A program made the position numbers and the translations under genes. Positions 35,105-45,003 of a stretch of DNA of 64,000 nucleotides are shown here, one piece after another (position 1 is the stretch's first letter; every line of letters starts with the position of its first letter). The notes beneath the pieces are model-generated. The model had not been told where the DNA came from. It did not search any database and was given only the letters and a program-made list of their open reading frames with translations. This DNA is from Microglena sp. YARC (taxonomy: Eukaryota; Chlorophyta; Chlorophyceae; Chlamydomonadales; Chlamydomonadaceae): contig CM039462.1 of assembly GCA_022414725.1 (NCBI GenBank), forward strand, positions 114,051,375 through 114,115,374, read 5' to 3'.

Positions 35105-35235
35105 TAGAGATGTGGTACCCAAAGGGACAATTCTAAAACACGCTTTGCTATATAATTAATTGTCCCGTTGGGTACCACATTTCCAAAATACGCAGGTGGA
35201 TGGAGGGTTTCTCCACCTGCTCCGATGTCAAGCAC
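35105..35235 (+). promoter_or_regulatory. Leader hairpin element, copy 3, including a start codon
   Basis: A 21-bp inverted repeat (35112-35132 and 35158-35178, one mismatch at a different place from copy 1) encloses a loop with TAAAACACGCTTTGCTA. A second hairpin follows, GCAGGTGGA...TCCACCTGC (35192-35220), and the ATG at 35200 lies within it. The initiation codon of the following gene could therefore be masked by RNA structure. Confidence 0.82.
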
Positions 35236-36498
35236 GTCCCCGCGATTGACGGTGGAGACGACCACACACTGCAGGAGCTCTCGGGTGGCGCTCTCGCCCC
35301 GTTGTTTGCGACCGTGGCTCCACCGACACTGAAGATGAATGTCGAGAGCTACTTTCTTGCGGAGATTTACAACGCCAGCTTTGACTACGTGTCCTGCTTC
35401 GCCGACCTTCTGGAGCATGCAGGTCACCGCATGGACCTCGGCACCAGCTACGCTGCGGTCAGTGCCGCCCGCGTGCACGCGCTGGTTGAGGGCGACGTGG
35501 AGGCGACAAGCGAGTTCCTGTTGCGCGTCCTCAAGGCTCAAGAGCAGCTGGATGCCCTCACCGGGTCTACCCCTGTCACTGCCCATGACACTGTCGCCGC
35601 CACTGTCGCCGGAGCTGTCACTGCCCATGACACTGTCGCCGCCACTGTCGCCGGATCTGTCACTGCCCATGACACTGTCGCCGCCACTGTCGCCGGCGGC
35701 GTCACCGACATCCTCAGCGATGTGCCCACTGCCATGCGGCGCAAGGATCTCATGGATGCTATCGAGCAGCGGGTGATGTCCAACGACGCGAGCGAGGACG
35801 ACAAGTTCCTTCTGTACCTGAGCCGCTACTGCTCTGCATGGGGCATCGACCGCGTCGACAAGGAGTTCCTGATGGAGAACAAGCCTGGTGCTGTCGGCTC
35901 TCCGAAGGCGAGGCTCATGTCGCGCCTGCTGTGCCCGATCCTGCGCCCGGTTCGCGGAGCCGACGTGCACACGACGGAGCACTCAGGGTTGCTGAAGATC
36001 GTTCTAGTAGAAGAGACACTCGATGCTCTGGGGTTTTCGTCCCCATTCGACACTACGACCGTCATACCAAATCTGATGACAGCGTTTGACGCAAAGCTCA
36101 AGGGAACACAGATGTTCCGAGAATACAACAACACCGCTAGGCTGTTCAGGCAGGCCTTGTGTGGCGTTCGCGACGGGTGGGACCTGCGCAAGGTGTCCAA
36201 GGCGGTTAAGATGATATTGAACGCCGTGGGTCTGGATATGGTGAGCGAGACCAAGCGGGTGCAGGTAAAATGCAAACGCACAAAGGAGGAGAGAAACTAC
36301 CGCCTGTGCCCTGAGAGTGTCTGCCGTATGCTCGAGCTCGTGAAACTTCGTCTTCTGCGCACGGATCTGACCCCGAGCAACGCGCACGCCGCCGCTGCCC
36401 TTTCGGGTCACGAGCTGTCCATGTACAACCACCTGGTTGACGTAGCGTCGCCTGTCGCGTACAAATTCGAGACTGAAGACATGCCGTCAGGCCTATAA
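35200..36498 (+). CDS. ORF A: paralogue of the interrupted GIY-YIG protein, function unknown
   Basis: The 432-residue frame is intact. The N-terminal part (about 40-125) is mostly helical by composition. A threefold 42-bp in-frame repeat (35575-35700) encodes VTAHDTVAATVAGx. The C-terminal ~190 residues are shared with ORF B, with landmarks LLCPILRPVRG, EETLDALGFSSPFDTT, GTQMFREYNNTARLF, YRLCPESVCRMLELVK and AAALSGHELSMY. The start lies in a leader hairpin, and a truncated copy 150 bp upstream conserves the same start peptide, which supports ATG 35200. No known domain was recognised in the shared region. It follows the helicase in the same orientation and may be a cofactor or DNA-binding protein of the element. 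Confidence 0.65.
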   Translation: MEGFSTCSDVKHVPAIDGGDDHTLQELSGGALAPLFATVAPPTLKMNVESYFLAEIYNASFDYVSCFADLLEHAGHRMDLGTSYAAVSAARVHALVEGDVEATSEFLLRVLKAQEQLDALTGSTPVTAHDTVAATVAGAVTAHDTVAATVAGSVTAHDTVAATVAGGVTDILSDVPTAMRRKDLMDAIEQRVMSNDASEDDKFLLYLSRYCSAWGIDRVDKEFLMENKPGAVGSPKARLMSRLLCPILRPVRGADVHTTEHSGLLKIVLVEETLDALGFSSPFDTTTVIPNLMTAFDAKLKGTQMFREYNNTARLFRQALCGVRDGWDLRKVSKAVKMILNAVGLDMVSETKRVQVKCKRTKEERNYRLCPESVCRMLELVKLRLLRTDLTPSNAHAAAALSGHELSMYNHLVDVASPVAYKFETEDMPSGL

Positions 36499-36553
36499 TA
36501 ATGGTGTAAACGCGCGCATTGGGATATAGCATAGGAGCAGCTCGACAGCGATC

Positions 36554-37438
36554 ATGGCGCACATGACAACCAATGTCGTGTACGCGTTGGTTGAGCACAA
36601 GTTCATTCAGAAGGATGAAATCGTCGTCAAGGTGGGCAGGACGTCGAAGCCCGTTGTTCAGCGACTTTCTCAGTACCCGAAGAACTCAAAGATGATATTC
36701 GCAATCCACGTACTTAATCCGCGTGCTTGTGTGGAGGCTGAGACTGTCCTGCTCCGGTACCTTCGCGGAGACCCTCGAGTCAAGCCCCGTCGCAACGTTG
36801 GGTACGAGTACTACCAACTTGACGCAGGTGATGCAGGTGCCGTCTTTCGGGAGATGGCCGATGTCGTATTCCAGTACGTGGGGACAGGTGGCGTCGACAG
36901 CCTTGATTGCGGCACCGAGGACATGCCGCCAGACCCCCCCAGCTTTGCCGTTGTTGAGCGAGAGAAGGAACGCGAGAATGAGCGAGAGAAGGAACGCGAG
37001 AATGAGCGAGAGAAGGAACGCGAGAATGAGCGAGAGAAGGAACGCGAGAATGAGCGAGATAAGGAACGCGAGAATGAGCGAGAGAAGACGGTCTCTCGAC
37101 TGCTCGCCAAGATATGCGAGAACGTCTTGAGGCGCAATACCCCACGTTCAGTGGAGGTACTTGCATCTATTCTGTGCCCTGAGCTGCAGCGACCCTTTCG
37201 TGGCGTGCCGTTGCACCTTGATCTTCTGAAGATCGGGGTGATAGAGGAGACGCTCTATGCTCTGGGGTTTGTGTCCCCATTCGACACTACGACCATCATC
37301 CCAAATCTGATGACGGTGTTCGACGAAAAGCTCAAGGGAACACAGATGTTCAGCGACTACAACAACACCGCTCGGCTGTTCAGCCAGGCCTCGTGCGGCG
37401 GTCGCGACGGGTGGGACCTGCGCAACGTCGGTATTTAG
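36554..37438 (+). pseudogene. ORF B, 5' part: GIY-YIG (T5orf172-like) domain protein cut by an insertion
   Basis: Residues 1-110 have the T5orf172/GIY-YIG nuclease layout. VVYAL opens it, VVKVGRTSK carries the conserved Gly-Arg, and an acidic residue in ACVEAETVLLRYL fits the catalytic Glu. Five in-frame 24-bp repeats follow (36955-37085, REKERENE), predicted as a charged helix. The part shared with ORF A comes next (EETLYALGFVSPFDTT, GTQMFSDYNNTARLF). At WDLRN the frame enters the terminal inverted repeat of the 7,976-bp element and stops in it. The rest of the gene resumes at 45402. It lies 55 bp after ORF A on the same strand. T5orf172 proteins are common in large DNA viruses and phages. 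Confidence 0.75.
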
Positions 37439-37589
37439 TACTTCTTTGAGGGTCGTTTGAAACAAAGAAAATCCTGTTTGCATTGTTCGTTTGATTCATT
37501 CTTAGATTCAATCGGAGATAACCTTGATTCAATCGATCTTTGTTTCCTGTTTGAATCAGTCGGCCATCAAACCTACCAATTGAGATCCG

Positions 37590-37845
37590 TTTGAAACAAG
37601 GTTGGTTGTTTCAAACATGACTCAAACCATGTTCAAATAGATCTTAATCAAGCCGTCATCAACGTGCCCCTTGAAAAAGGTTTGAAACAAGGTTGGTTGT
37701 TTCAAACATGACTCAAACCATGTTCAAATAGATCTTAATCAAGCCGTCATCAACGTGCCCCTTGAAAAAGGTTTGAAACAAGGTTGGTTGTTTCAAACAT
37801 GACTCAAACGATGTTCAAATATATCTGTTTTTTCGTAAAGCAATG
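37590..37845. repeat. 91-bp subterminal repeats
   Basis: TTGAAACAAGGTTGGTTG recurs at about 37591, 37682 and 37773, with TTTCAAACATGACTCAAAC and AAGCCGTCATCAACGTGCCC between. The TTTGAA(A/T)CA motif also recurs near the right end (45240-45385), as expected of transposase-binding subterminal repeats. Confidence 0.88.
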
Positions 37846-39214
37846 CAAGCACTGAAGACTGAGGGCGCATATTTGGACAGCAGGACTCTTCGATCTTTGT
37901 TACAGAAATTGAAAGCACCATAATGAATGAATCCTTAGATAAATCCTTAAACATGATAGTAATTAGTGATTGAAGAGCTAGATATATATGCTACTAAGGA
38001 AGTGCAGTTGGCCACGAAGTAGTTCCTCAGGTACGAATTGACGAAACTCCAGCATGCTGTGCTTCTTGTTCATCAACGACATCGTCTTCAGCCTCAAGGT
38101 CATCAGCATCCAGGCGTTCTGACGCGAGACCAGTCGCAAGAGTGAGACCTGCAGACAAATGTTCGTTGGTGAGCGTTAGTTGAGATACATTGGCAGCAAT
38201 GCGCATTCTTCCGACTTTCAAATAGCAGCCATGGTTCAAACCAAATTCGCTATCTGAATGCGCACCTGTTTTGCACCTCGAGCATTGGAACTCTTGCGGC
38301 TCCATGATGAGCTGGACGATAGGTCGACTTGCTGCAGCTGCCTTAATGCCTGCGGAACAACTCGAAAAAGCGAGTCAGTCAAAGTTGAGACAAATTCTGG
38401 TCAAGTAAGGCACCACTTGACGAGACGCAAAACGCAGTACCTTAACCGCACGCGCGGGGGCGGAGAAGCAGGTCGCTACAGTCTTGGGTTGAAGCACAAC
38501 AATTCCCAAAGCAAAGTACCGCGGAAGCAAAGTGCTTGCGCGTGTAGGTATTGACGGATCTCAGAAGTAATTCGGGAATGGCTGAAGCTATGAAAGCAAG
38601 CTCAGTCCAAGTTAATTCAAGGAAAGCAGGCAGCATGTCGCTATCTGACTGCGCACCTGTTTCACACCTCGAGCATTGGAACTCTTGCGGCTCCATGATA
38701 GGTCATTTTGCTGCAGCTGCCTTAATGCCTGCGACACAACTCTGGTCAAGTAAGGCACCACTTGACGAAACGAAAAATGCAGTACCTTAACCGCACGCGC
38801 CGGCGTGGGCGGAGAAGAAGGTCGCTACAGTCTTGAGTTGAAGCACAACCATTCCCAAAGCAAAGTGCCGCGGAAGCAAAGTGCTCGCGCATGTAGGTAT
38901 TGACGGATCTAGGAAGCAATTCGGGAATGGCTGAAGCTATGAATAGATCAGTCCAAGTTAATTCAAGGAAAGCAGGCAGCATGGTGCGCTATTCTGCAGG
39001 AATATCGCTGAGTCGAGAACCAATTGACGCGCAGTGAACAGTGAAAGCTTGCACAGCCGCTAAGTTGAAGCGCTAACCCATTGCGCTGACCAGTTTGAAC
39101 TGTACAGCATGCAGTACCGCCGTAACCGCACGCGCATGGGAGGAGAAGCAGGTCGCCATATTTGAATCGGATTCTCGGGGCCTGCGCCTGCGGTGCATGC
39201 GGGATCTGCGTCGC
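37846..39214. repeat. Diverged internal duplications with minus-strand open frames
   Basis: A segment of about 400 bp is repeated around 38150-38560, 38640-38990 and in part downstream. Each copy contains GCACCTCGAGCATTGGAACT, TCTTGCGGCTCCATGAT and GCACCACTTGACGA. Minus-strand frames from these copies begin MEPQEFQCSRC and carry MLPAFLELTWT, but I recognise no domain. They look like repeated pieces of one exon or of an old gene. Confidence 0.55.
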
Positions 39215-39956
39215 AGGACCTAGACAACCCTGATGGGGGTCATGCTAATCAAACCTGATGAACAATGGGGGATAATGATCCCGAAACTTCTCATGTACCC
39301 AAATATGATTATTCCGATTCTGGAAAACAAAAGATCATAACCAGATTCAAAGGGACGAGGAAGTTCTGAGCTTAGAGAACTGGTTACACATCCGCGCCTT
39401 TCGAACAGCGACCAGTTGGGACCCTGCACACCAGTAGGCTATCCTCCACTATGATAATGGTTTCTAAACTTCTCATGTACCTATATAAGATTATTTAGAT
39501 TCAGGAAAACAAAAGATCATAACCAGATTCGAAGGGACGAGGAAGTTCTGAGCTTAGAGAACTGGTTACAGATCCGTGCCTTATGAACGGCAACCAGTTG
39601 GGACCCTGCACGCCAGTAGGCTATCCTACACCTAGATAATGGTTTCTAAACTTCTTAGGTACCTATATATGATTATATCGATTCAGGAAAACAAAATATC
39701 ATAACCAGAATCGAAGGGACGGGGAAGTTCTGAGCTTAGAGAACTAGTTACAGATCCGCGCCTTTCGAACAGCTACCAGTTGGGACCCTGCACGCCAGTA
39801 GGCTATCCTACACTACGATAATGGTTTCTAAACTTCTTAGGTACCTATATCTGATAAATAAGATTCAGGTAAACAAAATGTCATAACCAGATTCGAAGGG
39901 ACGGGGAATTTCTGAGCTTAGAGAACTGGTTACAGATCCGCGCCTTTCGAACAGCG
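39215..39956 (-). repeat. ~180-bp satellite, about four copies, reverse orientation
   Basis: Units share AACTGGTTACAGATCCG, GACCAGTTGGGACCCTGCA and GGAAAACAAAAGATCATAAC. Read on the minus strand they match the array that follows (AACTTCCTCG, CTTCGAATCTG, TTTTCCTGAATC). The two arrays therefore meet head to head near 39957. Confidence 0.88.
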
Positions 39957-41545
39957 CAGATCGGTAACTACTGATTTAAACTCAGAACTTCCTCGTTCCT
40001 TCGAATCTGCTTCTGATCTTTGGTTTTCCTGAATCGGACTGATCACATATAGGCACCTGACAAGTTCAGGGACCATTTTCCTACTGTAGGATAGTTTATG
40101 GGGTTCAGGATCTCAACTGGTTACGGTTTAAAGAGCGCAGATCGGTAACTACTGATGTAAACTCAGAACTTCCTCGGTCCTTCGAATCTGCTTCTGATCT
40201 TTGGTTTTCCTGAATCGGACTGATCACATATAGGCACCTGACAAGTTCAGGGACCATTTTCCTACTGTAGGATAGTCTATGGGGGTCAGGATCTCAACTG
40301 GTTACGGTTTAAACAGCGCAGATCGGTAACTACTGATTTAAACTCAGAACTTCCTCGTTCCTTCGAATCTGCTTCTGATCTTTGGTTTTCCTGAATCGGA
40401 CTGATCACATATAGGTACCTGACAAGTTCAGGGAGCATTTTACTACTGTAGGATAGTTTATGGGGTTCAGGATCTCAACTGGTTATGGTTTAAACAGCGC
40501 AGATTGGTAACTACTGATTTAAACTCAGAACTTCCTCGTTCCTTCGAATCTGCTTCTGATCTTTGGTTTTCCTGAATCGGACTGATCACATATAGGTACC
40601 TGACAAGTTCAGGGAGCATTTTACTACTGTAGGATAGTTTATGGGGTTCAGGATCTCAACTGGTTATGGTTTAAACAGCGCAGATCGGTAACTACTGATT
40701 TAAACTCAGAACTTCCTCGGTCCTTCGAATCTGCTTCTGATCTTTGGTTTTCCTGAATCGGACTGATCACATATAGGCACCTGACAAGTTCAGGGACCAT
40801 TTTACTACTGTAGGATAGTCTATGGGGTTCAGGATCTCAACTGGTTACGGTTTAAACAGCGCAGATCGGTAACTACTGATTTAAACTCAGAACTTCCTCG
40901 TTCCTTCGAATCTGCTTCTGATCTTTGGTTTTCCTGAATCGGACTGATCACATATAGGCACCTGACAAGTTCAGGGAGCATTTTACTACTGTAGGATAGT
41001 CTATGGGGTTCAGGATCTCAACTGGTTACGGTTTAAACAGCGCAGATCGGTAACTACTGATTTAAACTCAGAACTTCCTCGTTCCTTCGAATCTGCTTCT
41101 GATCTTTGGTTTTCCTGAATCGGACTGATCACATATAGGTACCTGACAAGTTTAGGGACCATTTTCCTACTGTAGGATAGTCTATGGGGTTCAGGATCTC
41201 AACTGGTTACGGTTTAAACAGCGCAGATCAGTAACTACTGCTTTGAACTCAGAACTTCCTCGTTCCTTCGAATCTGCTTCTGATCTTTGGTTTTCCAGAA
41301 TCGGACTGATCACATATAGGTACCTGACAAGTTCAGGGACCATTTTCCTACTGTAGGATAGTCTATGGGGTTCAGGATCTCAACTGGTTACGGTTTAAAC
41401 AGCGCAGATCGGTAACTACTGATTTGAACTCAGAACTTCCTCGTTCCTTCGAATCTGCTTCTGATCTTTGGTTTTCCTGAATCGGACTGATCCCATATGG
41501 GTACCTGACAAGTTCAGGGACCATTTTCCTACTGTAGGATAGTCT
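39954..41545 (+). repeat. 181-bp satellite, nine copies, forward orientation
   Basis: GCGCAGATCGGTAACTACTG begins units at about 39954, 40135, 40316, 40497, 40678, 40859, 41040, 41221 and 41402, a regular 181-bp period. Copies differ by a few substitutions, such as AGGCACCTG versus AGGTACCTG. The family is the same as in 39215-39956 but inverted. Confidence 0.95.
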
Positions 41546-42085
41546 ATGGGGGTATGTTATAAACATGTTTTATTACATTGATGACCTCTTTGACATATAT
41601 TCCAACGCATCCCTTATTCATTTCTAAGTCTATGTAACTTAAAGGAAGTACGGTATGCAAAGATTTGAATAGTTATTCATTAAATAATGCAGTTGTATTC
41701 ACTGCTGAAATTGGGCCGAAATACCTACGGTTAATAAGCAATATAGACCCTTGTGCTAACCGTATATTCCCTTTCCTACCCTTGCTGGCCCTTCACCGTT
41801 GGTTCCTCTCTTCCCTGTTCCAATAAATCCGGGACGCGAACTGTTGTAGTGCTAGCTGGACTGTTGTTCCAAGCAACCGTGTACCGTACTCCTGTCGGGC
41901 TCTCAGCTGTCCCCGCGCCCAGTAGAAGATCCCTGGCAACGGAGCCCACGCACGCCAAACCCCTGAACCCACAAACTGAACCGGCCAAGTGCAATTCGAG
42001 CCACCAGATTGTAAACTCGCATTCTGAACGCTACGCTACGATCCTCCTCTTCCTCTTTTTTTCTTCACTTCGACTGGAGACAACT
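41546..42085. other. No gene assigned upstream of the H3-like exons
   Basis: I looked here for exons encoding an H3 N-terminal tail and alpha-N helix on both strands and found none. The frame 41753-42196 is Ser/Thr/Pro-rich without recognisable features. Confidence 0.4.
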
Positions 42086-42178
42086 ACTAACGAGGCAACG
42101 ATCACAAGGCATACATGCATCGGTGAGCAGCCCTGGTCGCCAACTGCATCTTGGCCTTGTGATCGTTGCCTCGTTAGT
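42086..42178. repeat. Perfect 25-bp inverted repeat
   Basis: The left arm 42086-42110 begins ACTAACGAGGCAACG and ends AAGGC. It is matched perfectly by the right arm 42154-42178, with a 43-base spacer. It lies directly before the first recognisable H3-like exon and overlaps its apparent intron boundary. Confidence 0.9.
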
Positions 42179-42183
42179 GCAAG

Positions 42184-42650
42184 CTGCTCCTCGTAGTTAC
42201 ACGAGGCTAGTTCGACAAATTGTACAAGATTTCGGAAATTACAGAATCCAAGCAGGGGCAAATTTGGCCCTTCAGGAAGCGACAGAGGCCTACTTGGTGG
42301 GCCTCTTCGAGAACACTAATCTGGCGGCTATACATGCCAAGCGGGTAACCATTATGCCCAAGGATATGCAGGTGCGCTATCTACAGGGGTTGGGGGTGGG
42401 GTGGGGGGTGGGTGGGCGGGGTGGGGGGTAAGAGTTGGATCCACACAAAATATGCTGCAGCTTCTGGGCAGATCCCTAGGTGGGCAGTTGGCCTTTGGTA
42501 AAAATATGCTGCAGCTGCTGGGACCCGTACACGACAAAACACAACAGTACACTACACTACACTACACAACAGTACACAACACTATACAACACTACACAAC
42601 ACTACACAACACTACACAACCCTTTAGAACAAGGGGGTTGGGAGGGGGAT

Positions 42651-42684
<34 letters not shown>

Positions 42685-43974
42685 GAGCTACTTGAAACAC
42701 TCACTCATTCACTAACTTTGATGTCTGTTTCCACTTGCAGCTCGCTCGGAGGATTCGAGGGAGCGAAACTAGGACTTGGCAAGAAGTTGTGGTGAGTTAT
42801 GCTTTCATGCCTGAACCACCCTCATGTAACAACTTAATGAATGCATGTTACTTATCAATAATATCATAATATGGCTTAGCTGAACCTACCCATACTGTAG
42901 CCCGATAAGCGCCCTTGAGGCTGCTTGCTACAGAATGGGCGGGAGATGCGATTTGCCTTGTATGGTATGCCTGAACCACCCTCATGTAACAACTTAATTA
43001 ATGCATGTTACTTATCAATAATATCAGAATATGGCTTAGCTGAACCTACCCATATTGTAGCCGATAAGCGCCCTTGAGGCTGCTTGCTACAGAATGGGCG
43101 GGAGATGCGATTTGCCTTGTATGGTATGCCTGAACCACCCTCATGTAACAACTTAATTAATGCATGTTACTTATCAATAATATCAGAATATGGCTTAGCT
43201 GAACCTACCCATATTGTAGCCCGATAAGCGCCCTTGAGGCTGCTTGCTACAGAATGGGCGGGAGATGCGATTTGCCTTGTATGGTATGCCTGAACCACCC
43301 TCATGTAACAACTTAATTAATGCATGTTACTTATCAATAATATCAGAATATGGCTTAGCTGAACCTGCCCATACTGTAGCCCGATAAGCGCCCTTGAGGC
43401 TGCTTGCTACAGAATGGGCGGGAGATGCGATTTGCCTTGTATGGTATGCCCGAACCACCCTCATGTAACAACTTAATTAATGCATGTTACTTATCAATAA
43501 TATCATAATATGGCTTAGCTGAACCTGCCCATACTGTAGCCCGATAAGCGCCCTTGAGGCTGCTTGCTACAGAATGGGCGGGAGATGCGATTTGCCTTGT
43601 ATGGTATGCCTGAACCACCCTCATGTAACAACTTAATTAATGCATGTCAGTAATAAAAAATATGGCTTAGCTGCACCTGCCCATTATGTAGCCGCCTAAG
43701 CGCCCTTGAGGCTGCTTGCTACAAAATGGGTGGTCAATGCGTTTAGCCATGTATGCATCCACCACCCTCTGCACACACTTAAGTCACCAACATGATAAGT
43801 GCAGCACATTCTAAGCAGCATTATCTTACTCATTCTAATGTTTTTCCCTTGCAGGTCATTCATGAATGCTGGCTGTTGGGAGCAAGTAAAGGACGAATAT
43901 GCAGTAGTGGAGCTGCCTGGAAGCTGCCATCAGGTGGTGCCAAGCTTAGCCAATGGGATATTAAGGCATGTTAG
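42184..43974 (+). CDS. Histone H3-like gene fragment (possible variant), three exons
   Basis: Exon 1 (about 42184-42371) encodes helix 1, helix 2 and loop 2 of the H3 fold, with [29 protein letters not shown] and [15 protein letters not shown]. The intron starts GTGCGC and ends CACTTGCAG. Exon 2 (42741-42791) continues [17 protein letters not shown], completing helix 3 where canonical H3 ends. A GTGAGT donor leads to a 1.06-kb intron ending CCCTTGCAG. Exon 3 (43855-43974) adds [15 protein letters not shown] and ends in a stop, an unusual ~40-residue tail. All junctions are in phase 0. Loop 1 is about one residue shorter than in canonical H3. The N-terminal tail and alpha-N exons were not found. 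The gene lies inside the 7,976-bp TIR element, so it may be a captured fragment. Whether it is a CenH3-type or other variant is open. Confidence 0.75.
42380..42425. repeat. G-rich GGGGTGG tract in intron 1
   Basis: A G/T-rich run in the first intron of the H3-like gene, followed by two copies of an AATATGCTGCAGCT segment. Confidence 0.85.
42545..42682. repeat. ACTACACAAC microsatellite and poly-G tract in intron 1
   Basis: Imperfect ACTACACAAC repeats (42548-42620) precede a run of about 30 G ending near 42680. Confidence 0.93.
42800..43750. repeat. 160-bp tandem array inside intron 2 of the H3-like gene
   Basis: TGCCTGAACCACCCTCATG recurs at about 42808, 42968, 43127, 43287, 43447 (as TGCCCGAACC) and 43607. 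The period is 159-160 bp, and the last copy is diverged. Units contain GCGCCCTTGAGGCTGCTTGC and GGGAGATGCGATTTGCC. Confidence 0.95.
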
Positions 43975-44025
43975 TGCCCTGAATATATAGTAGCATGGAG
44001 CAGTAATCATAGGGTGACTTTAGTT

Positions 44026-44114
44026 TGGGTTTTGTTTATGAGGATTTAAAGGTACTGCCTGTCCTTGTTGACCAGGACAGGCAGTACCTTTAAACCCTCA
44101 TACAAAAAACCCAA
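44026..44114. repeat. Long foldback hairpin downstream of the H3-like gene
   Basis: Arms of about 40 bases pair around an 8-base loop (44066-44073). The inner 23 bases on each side (TTTAAAGGTACTGCCTGTCC and its complement) are perfect. The outer parts (GGGTTTTGTTTATGAGG) pair with a few mismatches. It could be a small foldback element or a 3' structure of the transcript. Confidence 0.9.
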
Positions 44115-44310
44115 AAATTTAATTTGAAATTTCAAGCACAGCAGTAGATAGGCCTATTATCCCTTCCACCACCTTGGACAATAGCCGGGCCTGGTAGTTG
44201 ACAATATACAGCCTTCTTGTGCGATACCCACGAGAGCACTGTATTGTATTCATCAATTGTGCGATACCCACAACGATGAATACTTTCCCTACTCCTGAAT
44301 TAGACCTAAC
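44115..44310. other. No gene seen
   Basis: The only notable feature is a direct repeat of GTGCGATACCCACGA-like sequence around 44218 and 44258. Confidence 0.4.
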
Positions 44311-44317
44311 TTCCAGC

Positions 44318-44725
44318 CAGCTCCATTAGGTTGTACAGCTTCCAGCCATGGGTTGTACAGCTTCCAGCTAGCTCCTTAGGTTGTAGAACTTCCAGCCAGC
44401 TTCAATAGACTTTCACTTTGTGTGACAGGTTGTACAGCTTCTAGCCAGATCCATTAGGTTGTACAGCTTCCAGCCAGCTGCATTAGGTTGTACAGCTTCT
44501 AGCCAGCTCCATTAGGTTGTAGAGCTTCCAGCCAGCTCCATTAGACTTTCACTTGTGTGGCAGGTTGTAAAGCTTCCACCCAGCTCCATTAGGTTGTACA
44601 GCTTCCAGCCAGCTCCATAAGACTTTTACTTTGTGTGCCAGGTTGTATAGCTTCCAGCCAGCTCCATTAGGCTGTCTCTCTGTATATTAGGTTGTTGTGT
44701 AGCTTCGAGCCAGCTAAGCCGTCCT
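44318..44725. repeat. Degenerate 28-30-bp minisatellite
   Basis: More than ten copies of GGTTGTACAGCTTCCAGCC followed by AGCTCCATTA. Some copies carry an insert with GACTTTCACTTTGTGTG. Confidence 0.92.
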
Positions 44726-44869
44726 CAGCAGGAAAATTAAATATATGATACCAATTTGTTTTCTGGCATTATGTTTGTTTCCTTTCTTGTAAAAGTTTCT
44801 TTCCTACCATTGCTAAGTGCGAGTACTTAAACACGCACACACACCCTACTTGGGCTGTTTCCAAACTCC

Positions 44870-45003
44870 TACATTCAACTTCAACTTGGTTACATAGCCA
44901 GACTTCAACTTGGTTACATAGCCAGACTTCAACTTGGTTACGTAGCCAGACTTCAACTTGGTTACATAGCCAGACTTCAACTTGGTTACATAGCCAGTTG
45001 TGA
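44870..45003 (-). repeat. 24-bp tandem repeat in a minus-strand frame
   Basis: Five copies of CTTCAACTTGGTTACATAGC plus CAGA, read on the minus strand as SGYVTKLK repeats. The open frame around it (44846-45214) extends into non-repetitive sequence containing YLVVHYLCFHWLDKNLG, which I cannot assign. A real exon cannot be excluded. Confidence 0.7.

Noticed and set aside
35200..36498. Tyrosine recombinase
   Set aside because: ORF A has the size and a basic C-terminus, but no R..HxxR..Y catalytic pattern was found.
36811..37166. Ser/Arg/Phe repeat protein on the minus strand
   Set aside because: Antisense of the REKERENE repeat in ORF B.
42401..42715. Gly- and Thr/Tyr-rich proteins around 42.4-42.7 kb
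   Set aside because: They are reads through the G-rich and ACTACACAAC tracts of intron 1 of the H3-like gene.
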